NCBI RefSeq assembly: GCF_003265345.1
Contig: NZ_QFWW01000006.1
Location: 428,985-492,984, forward strand
Length of the DNA stretch: 64,000 bases
DNA from: Lentzea terrae
GTDB lineage: Bacteria > Actinomycetota > Actinomycetes > Mycobacteriales > Pseudonocardiaceae
Direction of reading: 5' to 3'
Part shown: in pieces, positions 17,169-26,624 of the stretch
How the letters are laid out: each line of letters starts with the position of its first letter
Position numbering within the stretch: position 1 is the first letter of the stretch
Program-made: the position numbers and the translations under genes
Notes under the pieces: model-generated
Told to the model about the DNA's origin: nothing
Database searches by the model: none
What the model saw: the letters and a program-made list of their open reading frames with translations, nothing else

Positions 17169-19749
17169 TCCCCAGCTTCCGGAAGATCTTGCGCAGGTGG
17201 AAGTTCACCGTGTGCGGCGACATGAACAGCTGCGTCGAGATCTGCCGGTTCGTCTGCCCCTTGGCCACCAGGTTCGCGATCGCCCGTTCGGTGTCGTCCA
17301 AACTGGACCATCCGGACGAGGGCCGCACCGGAGCCGCCCGTCGCCGCCGGCCGAGCTTGCGCAACCGGCCCAGCACCCTCGCGCTGTCCCGCGACGCACC
17401 GATCTCCCGGTACAGCTCGAGCGCGTTCTCCAGCGCCTTCACCGACGCCGCCCGGTCCGGCGACGACGCCAGCAGCACACCGAGGTCCTCCGCCGCGTTC
17501 GCCCGTGCCCACAGGTCGCGGTGCTGTTGTGCTGCCCGTTCGAGCAACGACGCATCGCCGTCGAACAACCCTCGCGCGTGCAACGCGGCCGCCGCCACCG
17601 CACGGAACGCGGGGTTCTCCTCCGCCAGCCGCTCCACGCGATCCACCACGGCCTTGGCCAGCCGCTCGTCCCCCGCCTCCACGGCCCGCCGCACGAACCA
17701 CCCGGCCGCACGCGGTTCCTCGGCGAACAACCCGGACGCCACCAGCCCCGGATACTCGTCCGTCAACAGCCCCAGCGCCTTGTCCAGCCCGAAACCAACG
17801 TAGGAAACGAGCACGTCGGCCCACTGGTAGTAGGCGCGCGAGAACATGATCCCGTCCACCGGCACGCGGCCGCGGTAGCGCTCGACGTGCTCGATCGCAG
17901 CGGGCAGATCGCCGGTGTGGATCGCGACCATGGCGAGCACCGCCAACGCCGGCGCGACCAACGCCGTGTGCCCGGTCTCCTCCGCCACCGACAACGCGTT
18001 GCGCGCCTCGACCGCCGCTTCCTCGATCCGCCCCGCCTGCAACAGGATCCGCGCCTGCACGACCGAGGTCATGAGCTCCTTGGTGACCACCGACGACGGC
18101 CCGCTGCGCGCTCGCCGCACCACGCTGTCCGCTTCCGAGAACTCCCGCAGCCCGGAGAGCAGCGTCGCCAGCAGCAACTGCGGATACGCGCACAGATCGT
18201 GTGAGGTGACGGCCTGCGCGGCTTCGCGTGCCAGTTCCAGTGCCGCGGCGGGTTGTCCGGTGTCGCGCGCGATCGCCGCCAGCACCGCCAGCGCGGTCGC
18301 CAGCACGTCGTCCGGCGAACCGGTGTGCGTGCGCACGACCGTTTCGGCGAGCTCCTCCGCCCGGCGCCGATCATGGCCGAGCAACGCCATCATCCGGGTG
18401 ATCTCCACCCACGGCACGAGTTCCGGCAACAGGTCGGGTTCGGCGAGCAACGCCTCGGTGATCTCCACCGACTCGGCGTGCTGCGCGCCCAGCAGCGTCG
18501 TCGTCGCCACGCAGTGCCGCAGCTTGGCGGCGGAAACCGGGGAAACCTGACGGGACAACGCGTCCTGTGCGAGCGCTTGCGCCGCGGCGAGCTTCCCCGC
18601 CGCCGTCAACGCCCGCACCGCGACGACCGTCCGCTGCACCAACAGCACCGACGCCTGGTCGGTCAGCTCCAGCGCCCGCACCGCCAGTTCGGCAGCGGCG
18701 TCGGGTGCGTTCCACAGCACGGCAATCGCTGCCGCGACCAGTCCGTCGATCGACCGCACATCCCCGCGCTGGGCGCCGAGCAGCAGGTGCTGCGCCGCCG
18801 TGACCGCGGAATCCCCGCGCCCCAACAGCATTTCGCCGGCCTCGCGGTGCAGCGCGCGCCGCACGGGTGGGGGCACGGAGTCGGCGACCAGCCGCCAGAC
18901 CAGCTCGTGCCGGAACGCCAGCCGGTCTTCCAGCGACGTCACGACCCCGGCACCGATGACCTCGTCCAAGGCGGGCAACAGGATCGCGGTGCTGGACGCC
19001 AGCAGCTCCGCGACGTCACCGGGCTCGAACCGCGGCCCGAGCACCGACGCCACCTGCAGCACGTGCCGTGCCTTGCCGCTCAACGAACTGACGCGGTCGC
19101 GCAGCAACGCCTCGGTGCGCCGCGGCAGGCGATCACCGCGCAACGACGCGTGCTCGGCGGAGATCTCCACCTGACCGTCTTCGCGAAGAGCGTCGAAGAG
19201 ACTGATCAGTGCGGCGGGATTTCCTTGCGCCGTCGACGCCAAGGCTCGAAGATCATGATCAGGAATTCCGCCGGCGAGATCGGTGACGAGCTCGGCGATC
19301 ACGTTGTCCGTCAACGGGCGAAGCTCGATCCGCACGGCACCCCGCTGTGCGGCGGCGGCGAACAGGCGGTCCGCTCCCTCACCACAGCGGCGGGCGAGCA
19401 GCCAGACGACCTTCTCGTGGCTGGAGGCGGGTAGCAGTGCGCGCAACGCGGCCAGGGTGCCCGGCTCGGCCAGGTGGAGATCGTCGAGCACGACGAGCGT
19501 GGGTGCCTGCGGTTCCCGTTCCGCCAAACGAGCCAGCAAAAACGGCTGATCCAGTTCGTCCTGCGCCGTGGCGACTTCGAAACCGCGGCGTGCGGCGACA
19601 GCGGCGGCCTCGGCCAGCAACCGCGTCTTGCCGGTTCCCGCCGCGCCGTCCACCAACACCACACCGGTGCCCGCGTCCAGCACGCTGTTCAGGAGCTCAC
19701 GTTCTCCCTCGCGGCCGCGGAACACCCCGTCCCGATTCCCCGACACCAT
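17122..19749 (-). CDS. LAL-type LuxR regulator (AAA ATPase, TPR-like, HTH)
   Basis: 875 residues from ATG 19749, chosen over an upstream in-frame ATG because AAAGGGA lies just before it and the family begins with a FRGREGE-type motif. Walker A is GAAGTGKTRLL (Lys41), with a Walker-B-like LVVLDDLHLAE. A long helical TPR-like middle follows. The C-terminal LuxR helix-turn-helix is at ~815-870 (AIANLVAKGQTNRQISTQLF). These large ATP-binding regulators usually act as pathway activators for carbon use or antibiotic clusters. It is divergent from a second LAL gene. Confidence 0.9.
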   Translation of the reverse strand: MVSGNRDGVFRGREGERELLNSVLDAGTGVVLVDGAAGTGKTRLLAEAAAVAARRGFEVATAQDELDQPFLLARLAEREPQAPTLVVLDDLHLAEPGTLAALRALLPASSHEKVVWLLARRCGEGADRLFAAAAQRGAVRIELRPLTDNVIAELVTDLAGGIPDHDLRALASTAQGNPAALISLFDALREDGQVEISAEHASLRGDRLPRRTEALLRDRVSSLSGKARHVLQVASVLGPRFEPGDVAELLASSTAILLPALDEVIGAGVVTSLEDRLAFRHELVWRLVADSVPPPVRRALHREAGEMLLGRGDSAVTAAQHLLLGAQRGDVRSIDGLVAAAIAVLWNAPDAAAELAVRALELTDQASVLLVQRTVVAVRALTAAGKLAAAQALAQDALSRQVSPVSAAKLRHCVATTTLLGAQHAESVEITEALLAEPDLLPELVPWVEITRMMALLGHDRRRAEELAETVVRTHTGSPDDVLATALAVLAAIARDTGQPAAALELAREAAQAVTSHDLCAYPQLLLATLLSGLREFSEADSVVRRARSGPSSVVTKELMTSVVQARILLQAGRIEEAAVEARNALSVAEETGHTALVAPALAVLAMVAIHTGDLPAAIEHVERYRGRVPVDGIMFSRAYYQWADVLVSYVGFGLDKALGLLTDEYPGLVASGLFAEEPRAAGWFVRRAVEAGDERLAKAVVDRVERLAEENPAFRAVAAAALHARGLFDGDASLLERAAQQHRDLWARANAAEDLGVLLASSPDRAASVKALENALELYREIGASRDSARVLGRLRKLGRRRRAAPVRPSSGWSSLDDTERAIANLVAKGQTNRQISTQLFMSPHTVNFHLRKIFRKLGISSRVELVMRSRDDQ

Positions 19750-20025
19750 TTTTCCCTTTCGCTCCGCGGCGGCGGAGAACTGCGCTGCTTTACCACAACC
19801 ACCACGCGACGACCAGCCCTGAGGCAGCTTCACTGGGCCGTCCGGATGACCCCGTGCAGCCGCCGCCCGGCTGCCGCTACCCATTCGAGTAGCAGCCCGG
19901 CGGATCATACGGGCACCATCCCTGTTGAGACGCCCGTAGCGCAGGAACCTTTACCTGGGCAAGTGGCGCTCTTTCTCCTAGCATCAATTCCGCTGATCCA
20001 TTCACCCACGGATTGTGGAGAGATC
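19750..20025. promoter_or_regulatory. Divergent control region between two LAL regulators
   Basis: 276 nt without a convincing gene. It holds the Shine-Dalgarno AGGGA of the minus-strand gene, an ACGGGC/GCCCGT inverted repeat near 19909-19937 and GGAGAG before the plus-strand TTG. Both promoters must lie here. Confidence 0.5.
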
Positions 20026-22572
20026 TTGGAAAACCGGCTGAAAGTGTGGTGTGCCGGAATCAGCGACCAGGTGACGCCGGGCACGACCACCGTCGTGGAA
20101 GGCGCACCCGGCACGGGCAAGACCGCGGCGCTCGACGACCTCGCCGCGCGCTGGGAAGCCTCCGGCAGGCACGTCGTGCGGGCGCGTGCGAGTGCCCTCG
20201 AGGGCGAGCTGCCGTTCGGGATCGTGGCCCAGCTCTTCGACATGGTCGACCCCGGCCTCGTGCCATCGGAGGCGCTCGGAGCGCTCCAGCTGACCACGTC
20301 GACCGCCGACTTCGCCGTGCTGCACGGCGTGTACCGGCTGGCCGCGACGCTCGCCGGGTCGAGTGGACTGCTCATCGCCGTGGACGACGCGCACTGGGCT
20401 GATGCCGCGTCACTGCGCTGGCTCGCCTACCTGGCTTTGCGCGTCCAACGTTTGCCCATCTCTCTCGTGCTGGCCGTGGGCGCAGGTGAGCGATGCGACG
20501 ACCCTTCTTATGGCGAGATCATCGCCGCGTGTCGCCGGGTCACGTTGGACAACATGTCGTTGGACGACATCGCCGCGTTGATCTCTCCGGCACCGGCTCC
20601 CGAGTTCGTGGCTGCCTGTCTGGAGGCGACCGGCGGCAACCCGCTGACGGTGACGCGGCTGGTCAAGGCGCTGGCCGAGGACGGGGTGCCACCGACCGCC
20701 GAGGCCGCGTGGCGGGTCGCGCAACGCGGTGCGGAGGTGTCCGGCGAGATCATGGCGGCGCGGCTGCGGCGTCGTCCGGCCGCGGTGGTGGCCGCCGCGC
20801 ACGCCATGGCCGTGCTCGGACCGTCGCCGCATCCCGGCGTGCTGGCCGAACTGTCGCGGTTGAGCCCGGTCGAGCTGGCCGAGGCGATGCGCACAGTCGA
20901 GCTGCTCGGCGTGGCCGGGCCGACGGTTCTCGACGACGTGCCCGCGCCCACGCGGGCTGCTTTGCATCTGCGGGCCGCACAGTCGTTGCGCACGCACGGC
21001 GCCTCTGACCGGGTGGTGGCCCAGCACCTGCTGGAGACCTCGCCGGGGCTGGAGCCGTGGGCGGGCGAGGTGCTGGACCGGGCCGCGCAGGAGGCCGTGA
21101 ACCAGGGCGACTCTTCTGGTGCCGCCCGGCTGTTGTGGCGGGCACTGCGCGAACCGGTCGCGAACCCGTCGCGCGCGTTGCGGCTGTTGGGCGTTGCCGA
21201 GCTGGTCGGCAACCTTCCCGGTGCCACCGCACGGTTGCGCGAGGCCTTCGAGTCCGATGAGGACGATGCAGAGTCCGCGGTCGCGCTGTCCTACGCCCTG
21301 CACGCCGAGGGCAAGCCGGCCGAGCTGACGACCGTGCTGTCGGGCAGTTCTGCGTGGGCGCAGGCGCATCTCGCCGTGCACGGGCTGGCGTGGCAGGAAG
21401 CCGTGCCGGCGTCCGTTTCGCTGGCCAGTCCCGCCGGGGTGCTGCATCGCGTGATGGTCGGCGACATCAGTGCCGACGAGGCAGTTCCGCTGGTGTCGAC
21501 CGAGACCATGATGTCCGCGCTGGCCTCCGCGATGGTCCTCAACCTGGCCGACTCCCTGGACTCGGCACTGACCGTGCTCGACGACGTGGACCGCGCCCAA
21601 GCACCGGCATTGCGGGCGCTGACCTACGTGATGCGCGCGAACGTCCAGCGCCGCAAGGGAGATCTCGCCTCCGCCCGCGCCGACCTGACGCTCGCCGGTG
21701 ACCACCTGCGGCAGGACCAGCGCTGGCACGCGATCTCGACCTGGCACGCCGCGCTGCTCGCCGACATCCTGCTCGAGGAGAGCCGTCTGGACGAAGCGGC
21801 GGCACTGATCGCCGAGGCCTCGACCGACGAAGCGCGGCGAGTGTGGCCGTACGGCGGATTGCTGACCGTTCGCGGACGGATGCAGACCGCACGAGGCGAC
21901 GACCACGAGGCGTTGGAGTCGTTCCTCGCTGCTGGACGGCACTGCGAAGCCTGGCCGTACCGCAATCCTGCCGCGCTGGCCTGGCGTTCCGGGGCGGCGT
22001 TGGCCTGCGCGGCGATGGGTGATGGCGAACGCGCGCGCAAGTTCGCCAACGAAGAGGTCGTGCTCGCACGCGCCTGGGGTGCACCGCGCGCGTTGGGCAT
22101 GGCGTTGCGCGCGGAAGGCCGAGTCACGGCAGGAACGCCAGGCCGGACGTTGCTGGAAGAGGCCGTGCGGGTGCTGCGCGGTTCACCCGCCCGTCTGGAA
22201 CTGGCGCGCGCGTTGGTCGACCTCGGCGTCGTGTCACGACGTCAGGGCGACACGGCCGGAGCGCGCGCGTGCCTGCGTGACGCGGTGGACCTCGCGCAGA
22301 AGTGCGGTTCGACGGCGATGGCCGCGCGGGCGCACTCCGAACTGGTCGCGACCGGCGCCGGACCTCGGCGGATGCGCCAGACCGGCCCGACCGCGCTGAC
22401 CCCGACCGAGCACCAGGTGGCGGCTCTGGCGGCACGCGGGCGGTCCAACGAGGAGATCGCCTCGACGTTGCTGATGCCCGCGCACGCCGTAGAGGGCGTG
22501 CTGTCGAGGACCTACCGCAAGCTCGGTGTCTCGGGCAGGTTGCAGCTCGCGGAAGCGCTCGACGTGGACTGA
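20026..22572 (+). CDS. Second LAL-type LuxR regulator
   Basis: 849 residues from TTG 20026, which has GGAGAG 5 nt upstream; GTG 20044 is an alternative. Walker A is EGAPGTGKTAALDD (Lys32), with a Walker-B-like LLIAVDDAHWAD. TPR-like helices follow to ~780. The C-terminal LuxR HTH reads TPTEHQVAALAARGRSNEEI with recognition helix AVEGVLSRTYRKLGV. It is homologous in layout to the divergent neighbour but shorter and probably an ancient paralogue. Its last 61 nt overlap the convergent SARP gene. Target genes are unknown. Confidence 0.85.
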   Translation: MENRLKVWCAGISDQVTPGTTTVVEGAPGTGKTAALDDLAARWEASGRHVVRARASALEGELPFGIVAQLFDMVDPGLVPSEALGALQLTTSTADFAVLHGVYRLAATLAGSSGLLIAVDDAHWADAASLRWLAYLALRVQRLPISLVLAVGAGERCDDPSYGEIIAACRRVTLDNMSLDDIAALISPAPAPEFVAACLEATGGNPLTVTRLVKALAEDGVPPTAEAAWRVAQRGAEVSGEIMAARLRRRPAAVVAAAHAMAVLGPSPHPGVLAELSRLSPVELAEAMRTVELLGVAGPTVLDDVPAPTRAALHLRAAQSLRTHGASDRVVAQHLLETSPGLEPWAGEVLDRAAQEAVNQGDSSGAARLLWRALREPVANPSRALRLLGVAELVGNLPGATARLREAFESDEDDAESAVALSYALHAEGKPAELTTVLSGSSAWAQAHLAVHGLAWQEAVPASVSLASPAGVLHRVMVGDISADEAVPLVSTETMMSALASAMVLNLADSLDSALTVLDDVDRAQAPALRALTYVMRANVQRRKGDLASARADLTLAGDHLRQDQRWHAISTWHAALLADILLEESRLDEAAALIAEASTDEARRVWPYGGLLTVRGRMQTARGDDHEALESFLAAGRHCEAWPYRNPAALAWRSGAALACAAMGDGERARKFANEEVVLARAWGAPRALGMALRAEGRVTAGTPGRTLLEEAVRVLRGSPARLELARALVDLGVVSRRQGDTAGARACLRDAVDLAQKCGSTAMAARAHSELVATGAGPRRMRQTGPTALTPTEHQVAALAARGRSNEEIASTLLMPAHAVEGVLSRTYRKLGVSGRLQLAEALDVD

Positions 22573-25277
22573 TCGTCCAGGAACCGCTGGATGCGGGCGG
22601 CGTCATCGGCCCGGTGCTGGGCCTGACACAGCTCGAGCGCCCGCTGCCAGGTCGTCCGGGCCTGGTCGTGGTGTCCCAGCGCGAGCAGGGTGTGACCGAG
22701 GCGCTTGAGCGTGTCGGCCTCGTGGTAGTCGTAGCCGATGTCGCGGATCACGCTGAGAGCCTGCCGGTAGCGGTCCAGCGCCGAGCTGTGGTGGCCGGTG
22801 TGGTGGGCGATGTGACCGAGACTGTCCAATGTGGTCGCTTCCAGCTCCCGGTCGCGGTTCTGCCGAGCCATGGTCAGTGCGATCTCGCAGTGGGTGCGCG
22901 CCTGCTCGTACAACCCCAGTTCCGCCTGGTGCCAGCCCACCTGGGTGTGTGACCACGCCACCCAGACGGGCAGGTCGAGCTCTTGGAACAGGCGCAGCGC
23001 GGGGAGGGCGTGTTCCAGGGCTCGCCGGTCGTCGCCCAGTTCCTCCCAGAACCCGGCGATGACGTGGTGCGCGTTGGCCTGGCCGAGGACGTCGCCCATC
23101 TCCTCACAGGCGTCGAGTGAGATGCGTACGTGGTGGAGGGCTTCGGCGTGGAGCCCCAGTCCACCGCAAGCGACGCCGAGCCGCCTTCTGGCGAGTATCT
23201 GTGCGCGCCTGTCCGGGGAGTGGTCCGCGGCCGCCACACCGGCCCGCCACACCGCCACGAGATCGAGGTAGTTCCCCCGTCTGCGCAGGAAGGTGTCCAT
23301 CCCCCAGGCGAGGTGCCAGATCTTGGCGTGCCAGCCGTGCTCGGCGGCCAGCTGCTGCACCGCGAGGAGGTTCGGCAACTCGGTGGTGAGCCATGCCGTC
23401 GCGGCTGCCTCGTCCGCGAACTCGTGCGCGACACAGCCCGCCGCAGGTGGTCCGAGCACGATCGGTAGGCCCGGCGGGTCCAGCACCCGCTCCGCGGCGA
23501 ACGCGGCGTGCACGTAGAAGTCGACCACCCGCTCCAGCGCGGAGGTACCGCGCTGGGCGCGTTCAGCCGCGTACAGCCGGACGAGGTCGTGCATCCGGTA
23601 GCGGCCTGGGGCGTGCTGGTCGACGAGGTGCGCCTGTTCGAGTTCCTTCAAGCAGGCACGGACACCGGGCAACGCCGTGAGGCTCGCGGCGGCGGGCAGG
23701 CCGATGTCCGCACCGGGAGCGAGCCCGAGCGCACCGAACACCTCCGCCGCTGCTGCGGACAACGCGTGGTAGGACCAGGAGAACACGGCGCGCAAGCTCA
23801 CCAGGTCCTCCCCTGCGTCCAGGGTGTCGAGGGTGCTCTGCTCGCGCAGTTCGTCGGCCAGCACGGACAACGGGAGGTCCGGGTGCGCGGCGGCGCGGGC
23901 GGCCACGATGCTGATCGCCAACGGCAGACCCGCGCAGTACGCCAGGAGTTCCTCAGCTTGAGGATCTTCACCCAGGTGTGCGGCCAGGAGCCGATGTGCC
24001 TCCTCGTCGCTCAACCGGTCCAGGTTCACCGCTTTCGCGCCGTGCGCGGCAACCAACCCGCTGAGGTGCCGCCTGCTGGTGACCAGAACTCGACACGTGG
24101 GGCTACCGGGCAACAGCGGCGCGACCTGCGCGCTGTCGGCCGCGTTGTCCAGGAACACGAGCATTCGCTTGCCGGCAACCAGACTCCGGTACAGCCCGGC
24201 CTGTGCGTCCACCTCGACCGGCACGGCGGACGGCGCGACGCCCAGCGCGTCGAGGAAGCCGCGGACCGCTGTCGTGGCAGGCATTGGTTGCCCGGTGGGG
24301 TCGAAGCCGCGCAGGTTGACGTACAGCTGGCCGTCCGGGAACCGGTCGAGATGGTCGTGCGCCCACTGCGACGCGAGCCAGGTCTTGCCCATCCCGCCGA
24401 GTCCGCCGACCGCGGTGATGACCACGGTGTCCTCCAGTGCGGCGTCGAGGGCGGCGAGTTCGCGCGTTCTGCCGGTGAAGCGCCGTGGTCTTGCCGGAAG
24501 TTGTTGCGGCACCGCCGGTCTGGCTCGGGTGGGAGCAGTCAGCGTTGGGTCGGTCGCGAGGATTCGCTCGTGCAGACGTTGCAACGGCGGACCGGGATCG
24601 GTGCCGAGCTCGTCCGCCAGTCGCCTGCGCATCTGCCGGTACTGCTCGAGCGCGTCGGCTGACCGGCCGCTCTGGTACAGCGCGAGCATGAGCTGTCCGG
24701 CCAGGCGTTCGTCCAGCGGGTTGCCGGCCGCCCACGTGGCCAGGTCGGGCAGCACCGCGGCGTGCAGACCCAGCCGGAGCTGGACGTCGACGAGGTCGAG
24801 CCGGATCGCGTGCCGATGTCCGATCAGCGTGGCGCGCAACGATTCCAGCCAATCGGTGGTCAGGCCGGCGAACGGTTCCCCTCCCCACAACGTCAGCGCC
24901 TCCTCCAGCAGGGCGGCGGTCTTGCTGTCGTCATCGGCTGCGCGACCGTCCTGAACGAGCCGACGGAACCGGTGCAGGTCAACAGTTTCCGGGTCGACGG
25001 TGAGCTGGTAGCCGGTCGACCTGCGGGCGATCGGCACAGCCGTGGGCTCCAAAGCGTTGCGCAGCATGGTGATGCTGTGCTGAACGGCGGCACGCGGCTT
25101 GCGCGGCAGGCGCCGTTCGCCCCAGACCCGATCCACCAGTTGGTCCACCGACACCACTTGGTTCGCCTCGACCAGCAGAACCGCCAGCACAGCACGGAGT
25201 TGCGCGTAGCCGATCGCGAGCGGCCGATCGTGGACGTGCGCTTGAACATCGCCGAGCAGACGGAACCGCACCGCCAT
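22512..25277 (-). CDS. AfsR-like SARP regulator (BTAD, NB-ARC, TPR)
   Basis: 921 residues from ATG 25277. Order: OmpR-type winged helix (~1-95, MAVRFRLLGDVQAHVHDRPL), bacterial transcriptional activation domain (~100-245), NB-ARC NTPase with P-loop GGLGGMGKTWLASQ near 290, then C-terminal TPR repeats (~650-900). This is the AfsR arrangement, a pleiotropic antibiotic/development regulator family. The start is chosen because GGGGAGGAAA lies 5 nt upstream. That ribosome binding site is inside a perfect 16-bp hairpin, suggesting translational control. Confidence 0.92.
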   Translation of the reverse strand: MAVRFRLLGDVQAHVHDRPLAIGYAQLRAVLAVLLVEANQVVSVDQLVDRVWGERRLPRKPRAAVQHSITMLRNALEPTAVPIARRSTGYQLTVDPETVDLHRFRRLVQDGRAADDDSKTAALLEEALTLWGGEPFAGLTTDWLESLRATLIGHRHAIRLDLVDVQLRLGLHAAVLPDLATWAAGNPLDERLAGQLMLALYQSGRSADALEQYRQMRRRLADELGTDPGPPLQRLHERILATDPTLTAPTRARPAVPQQLPARPRRFTGRTRELAALDAALEDTVVITAVGGLGGMGKTWLASQWAHDHLDRFPDGQLYVNLRGFDPTGQPMPATTAVRGFLDALGVAPSAVPVEVDAQAGLYRSLVAGKRMLVFLDNAADSAQVAPLLPGSPTCRVLVTSRRHLSGLVAAHGAKAVNLDRLSDEEAHRLLAAHLGEDPQAEELLAYCAGLPLAISIVAARAAAHPDLPLSVLADELREQSTLDTLDAGEDLVSLRAVFSWSYHALSAAAAEVFGALGLAPGADIGLPAAASLTALPGVRACLKELEQAHLVDQHAPGRYRMHDLVRLYAAERAQRGTSALERVVDFYVHAAFAAERVLDPPGLPIVLGPPAAGCVAHEFADEAAATAWLTTELPNLLAVQQLAAEHGWHAKIWHLAWGMDTFLRRRGNYLDLVAVWRAGVAAADHSPDRRAQILARRRLGVACGGLGLHAEALHHVRISLDACEEMGDVLGQANAHHVIAGFWEELGDDRRALEHALPALRLFQELDLPVWVAWSHTQVGWHQAELGLYEQARTHCEIALTMARQNRDRELEATTLDSLGHIAHHTGHHSSALDRYRQALSVIRDIGYDYHEADTLKRLGHTLLALGHHDQARTTWQRALELCQAQHRADDAARIQRFLDDQSTSSASASCNLPETPSLR

Positions 25278-25282
25278 CTGGT

Positions 25283-25327
25283 TTCCTCCCCGTGCCCCTG
25301 CAATCAATACCGGGGCACGGGGAGGAA
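25283..25327 (-). promoter_or_regulatory. 16-bp perfect hairpin sequestering the SARP ribosome binding site
   Basis: Arms at 25283-25298 and 25312-25327 are perfect complements (GGGGCACGGGGAGGAA on the strand sense to SARP), with a 13-nt loop. The 3' arm in the SARP mRNA contains the GGGGAGGAA Shine-Dalgarno. It also lies just after the lectin gene stop, so it may double as that gene's terminator. Confidence 0.7.
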
Positions 25328-25333
25328 GTCACG

Positions 25334-25888
25334 TCACGGCCAGATCTGCCACCACTGGTCGTTGTAGCCGAGGATGCAGTCGTAGTGCACGGCACTCTCG
25401 CCGTTCTTGCCCTTGTTGGACGGCACCGCGAGACACCGGTTGCTCTTGTAGTTGCGCAACCGGTAGTGGACGTTGTCGGGCATGAGCTCGGGCAGCCACC
25501 ACTGGTCGTACCAGCCGTCGACGCAGTCGTACTGCACGAGCTTCTTGCCGTTGCCGGGGTTCGGCGCCGCGAGGCAGCGACCGGTGTTCTGGTTGCGGAG
25601 CCGGTAGTAGCCGGGCGCGGCGTCGATCGGCTCGAAGCGCCAGTACTGGTCGGTGTAGTTGCTGTAGCAGTCGTAGTGGATCACGGGCTTGCTGTTCCAG
25701 TTGTCCGCCGAGTTCACCGCGAGGCACTTGCGGTGGTAGTTGTTGATCAGGTTCTGGTAGGTGCCCGGATTGATGCCCTGCACCACCGGTTGCTGCTGCT
25801 CCACTGCCACCGCCGCAGCGGGTACCAGGAACAGCGCCGACGCCGCGACCACCGCGGCCGTCAACGCCTTGCGTAACCAGGTGCTCAT
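25334..25888 (-). CDS. Secreted ricin-type beta-trefoil lectin domain protein
   Basis: 184 residues: signal peptide (~1-29, ending AAAVAVEQ), then three trefoil repeats each with a Q-x-W-like motif (QYWRF, QWWLP, QWWQIW) and conserved LRNxxTGRCLA/NRCLAV blocks. It stands alone with no catalytic domain, so it is a free carbohydrate-binding protein. ATG is preceded by TTGGAGGATGG. It lies upstream of the SARP gene on the same strand with a strong hairpin between. Confidence 0.88.
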   Translation of the reverse strand: MSTWLRKALTAAVVAASALFLVPAAAVAVEQQQPVVQGINPGTYQNLINNYHRKCLAVNSADNWNSKPVIHYDCYSNYTDQYWRFEPIDAAPGYYRLRNQNTGRCLAAPNPGNGKKLVQYDCVDGWYDQWWLPELMPDNVHYRLRNYKSNRCLAVPSNKGKNGESAVHYDCILGYNDQWWQIWP

Positions 25889-26026
25889 CCATCCTCCAAG
25901 AAGCGTCGGTGTGACGCGGCAGAGCGTCGCGGCCGGCGTGGTTGCGTTTCGTTGGCACCGCGTGAGTCACCTGGTCAGGCAGGTTTGGACCCGTTCGGCC
26001 GATGGTTTCCGTTGCAACGTTCGGCC

Positions 26027-26032
26027 TATCGT
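26027..26032 (+). promoter_or_regulatory. Leaderless -10 box (TATCGT) for the EF-hand gene
   Basis: TATCGT ends 7 nt before ATG 26040. Confidence 0.5.
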
Positions 26033-26039
26033 GCTGCGC

Positions 26040-26543
26040 ATGGCGAGTGACCTGCAACGACGCAAGGTGACAGTGGTGTTCGGAGCAATGGACGCCAACC
26101 GGGACGGCTACCTGACCGAGAGCGACTTCCGCGCACTCACCGCGCGGTGGGTGTCGTTGCGCGGCGGCGACGAGGAACTGTTGTCCGGCGTGATGATGGG
26201 CTGGTGGGCCACCCTGTCGGCCGCCGCCGGCGAGGACCGGGTGACCGTGGACCACGTCCTGAACATCGTGGACGCGCTCCCGAAGACCCCGGAAGCCGTC
26301 ACCCACACCGCCGACGCGATGTTCGCCGCGGTCGACGAGAACCGCGACGACTACATCTCCTCCGACGAGTACCGGACGATGATCGCCGCCTGGCTGGGCC
26401 ACGACGGCGTCACCGACTTCGCCGCTTTGGACGCGGACGGCGACGGCAGGCTGTCGCGCGCGGAGTTCGCCGAGCTGTGGCTGGAGTTCTGGGCCGGTGA
26501 CGACGCCACCGCGGCCGGCACCTACGTGTTCGGGCCGGTCTAG
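26040..26543 (+). CDS. EF-hand calcium-binding protein (calerythrin-like)
   Basis: 167 residues, four-EF-hand layout. Good loops: DANRDGYLTESDF (~20-32), DENRDDYISSDEY (~98-110) and DADGDGRLSRAEF (~132-144); the second hand is degenerate. No signal or membrane segment, so it is a cytoplasmic calcium sensor or buffer. The ATG is chosen because the leaderless -10 box precedes it and the first hand begins at once. Confidence 0.88.
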   Translation: MASDLQRRKVTVVFGAMDANRDGYLTESDFRALTARWVSLRGGDEELLSGVMMGWWATLSAAAGEDRVTVDHVLNIVDALPKTPEAVTHTADAMFAAVDENRDDYISSDEYRTMIAAWLGHDGVTDFAALDADGDGRLSRAEFAELWLEFWAGDDATAAGTYVFGPV

Positions 26544-26612
26544 GACTGGCTCTGATCTTTCCCACTACCAACTGGCCTCCGGACTTCACCGGGAGGTCAT
26601 CCGGTCCGGGGC

Positions 26613-26618
26613 TAGCCT
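26613..26618 (+). promoter_or_regulatory. Leaderless -10 box (TAGCCT) for lgt
   Basis: TAGCCT ends 6 nt before ATG 26625. Confidence 0.5.
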
Positions 26619-26624
26619 GAGACG

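Noticed and set aside
20410..21942. 510-residue minus-strand open frame inside the second LAL gene
   Set aside because: Arg/Gln/His-rich shadow; no ribosome binding site or motif.
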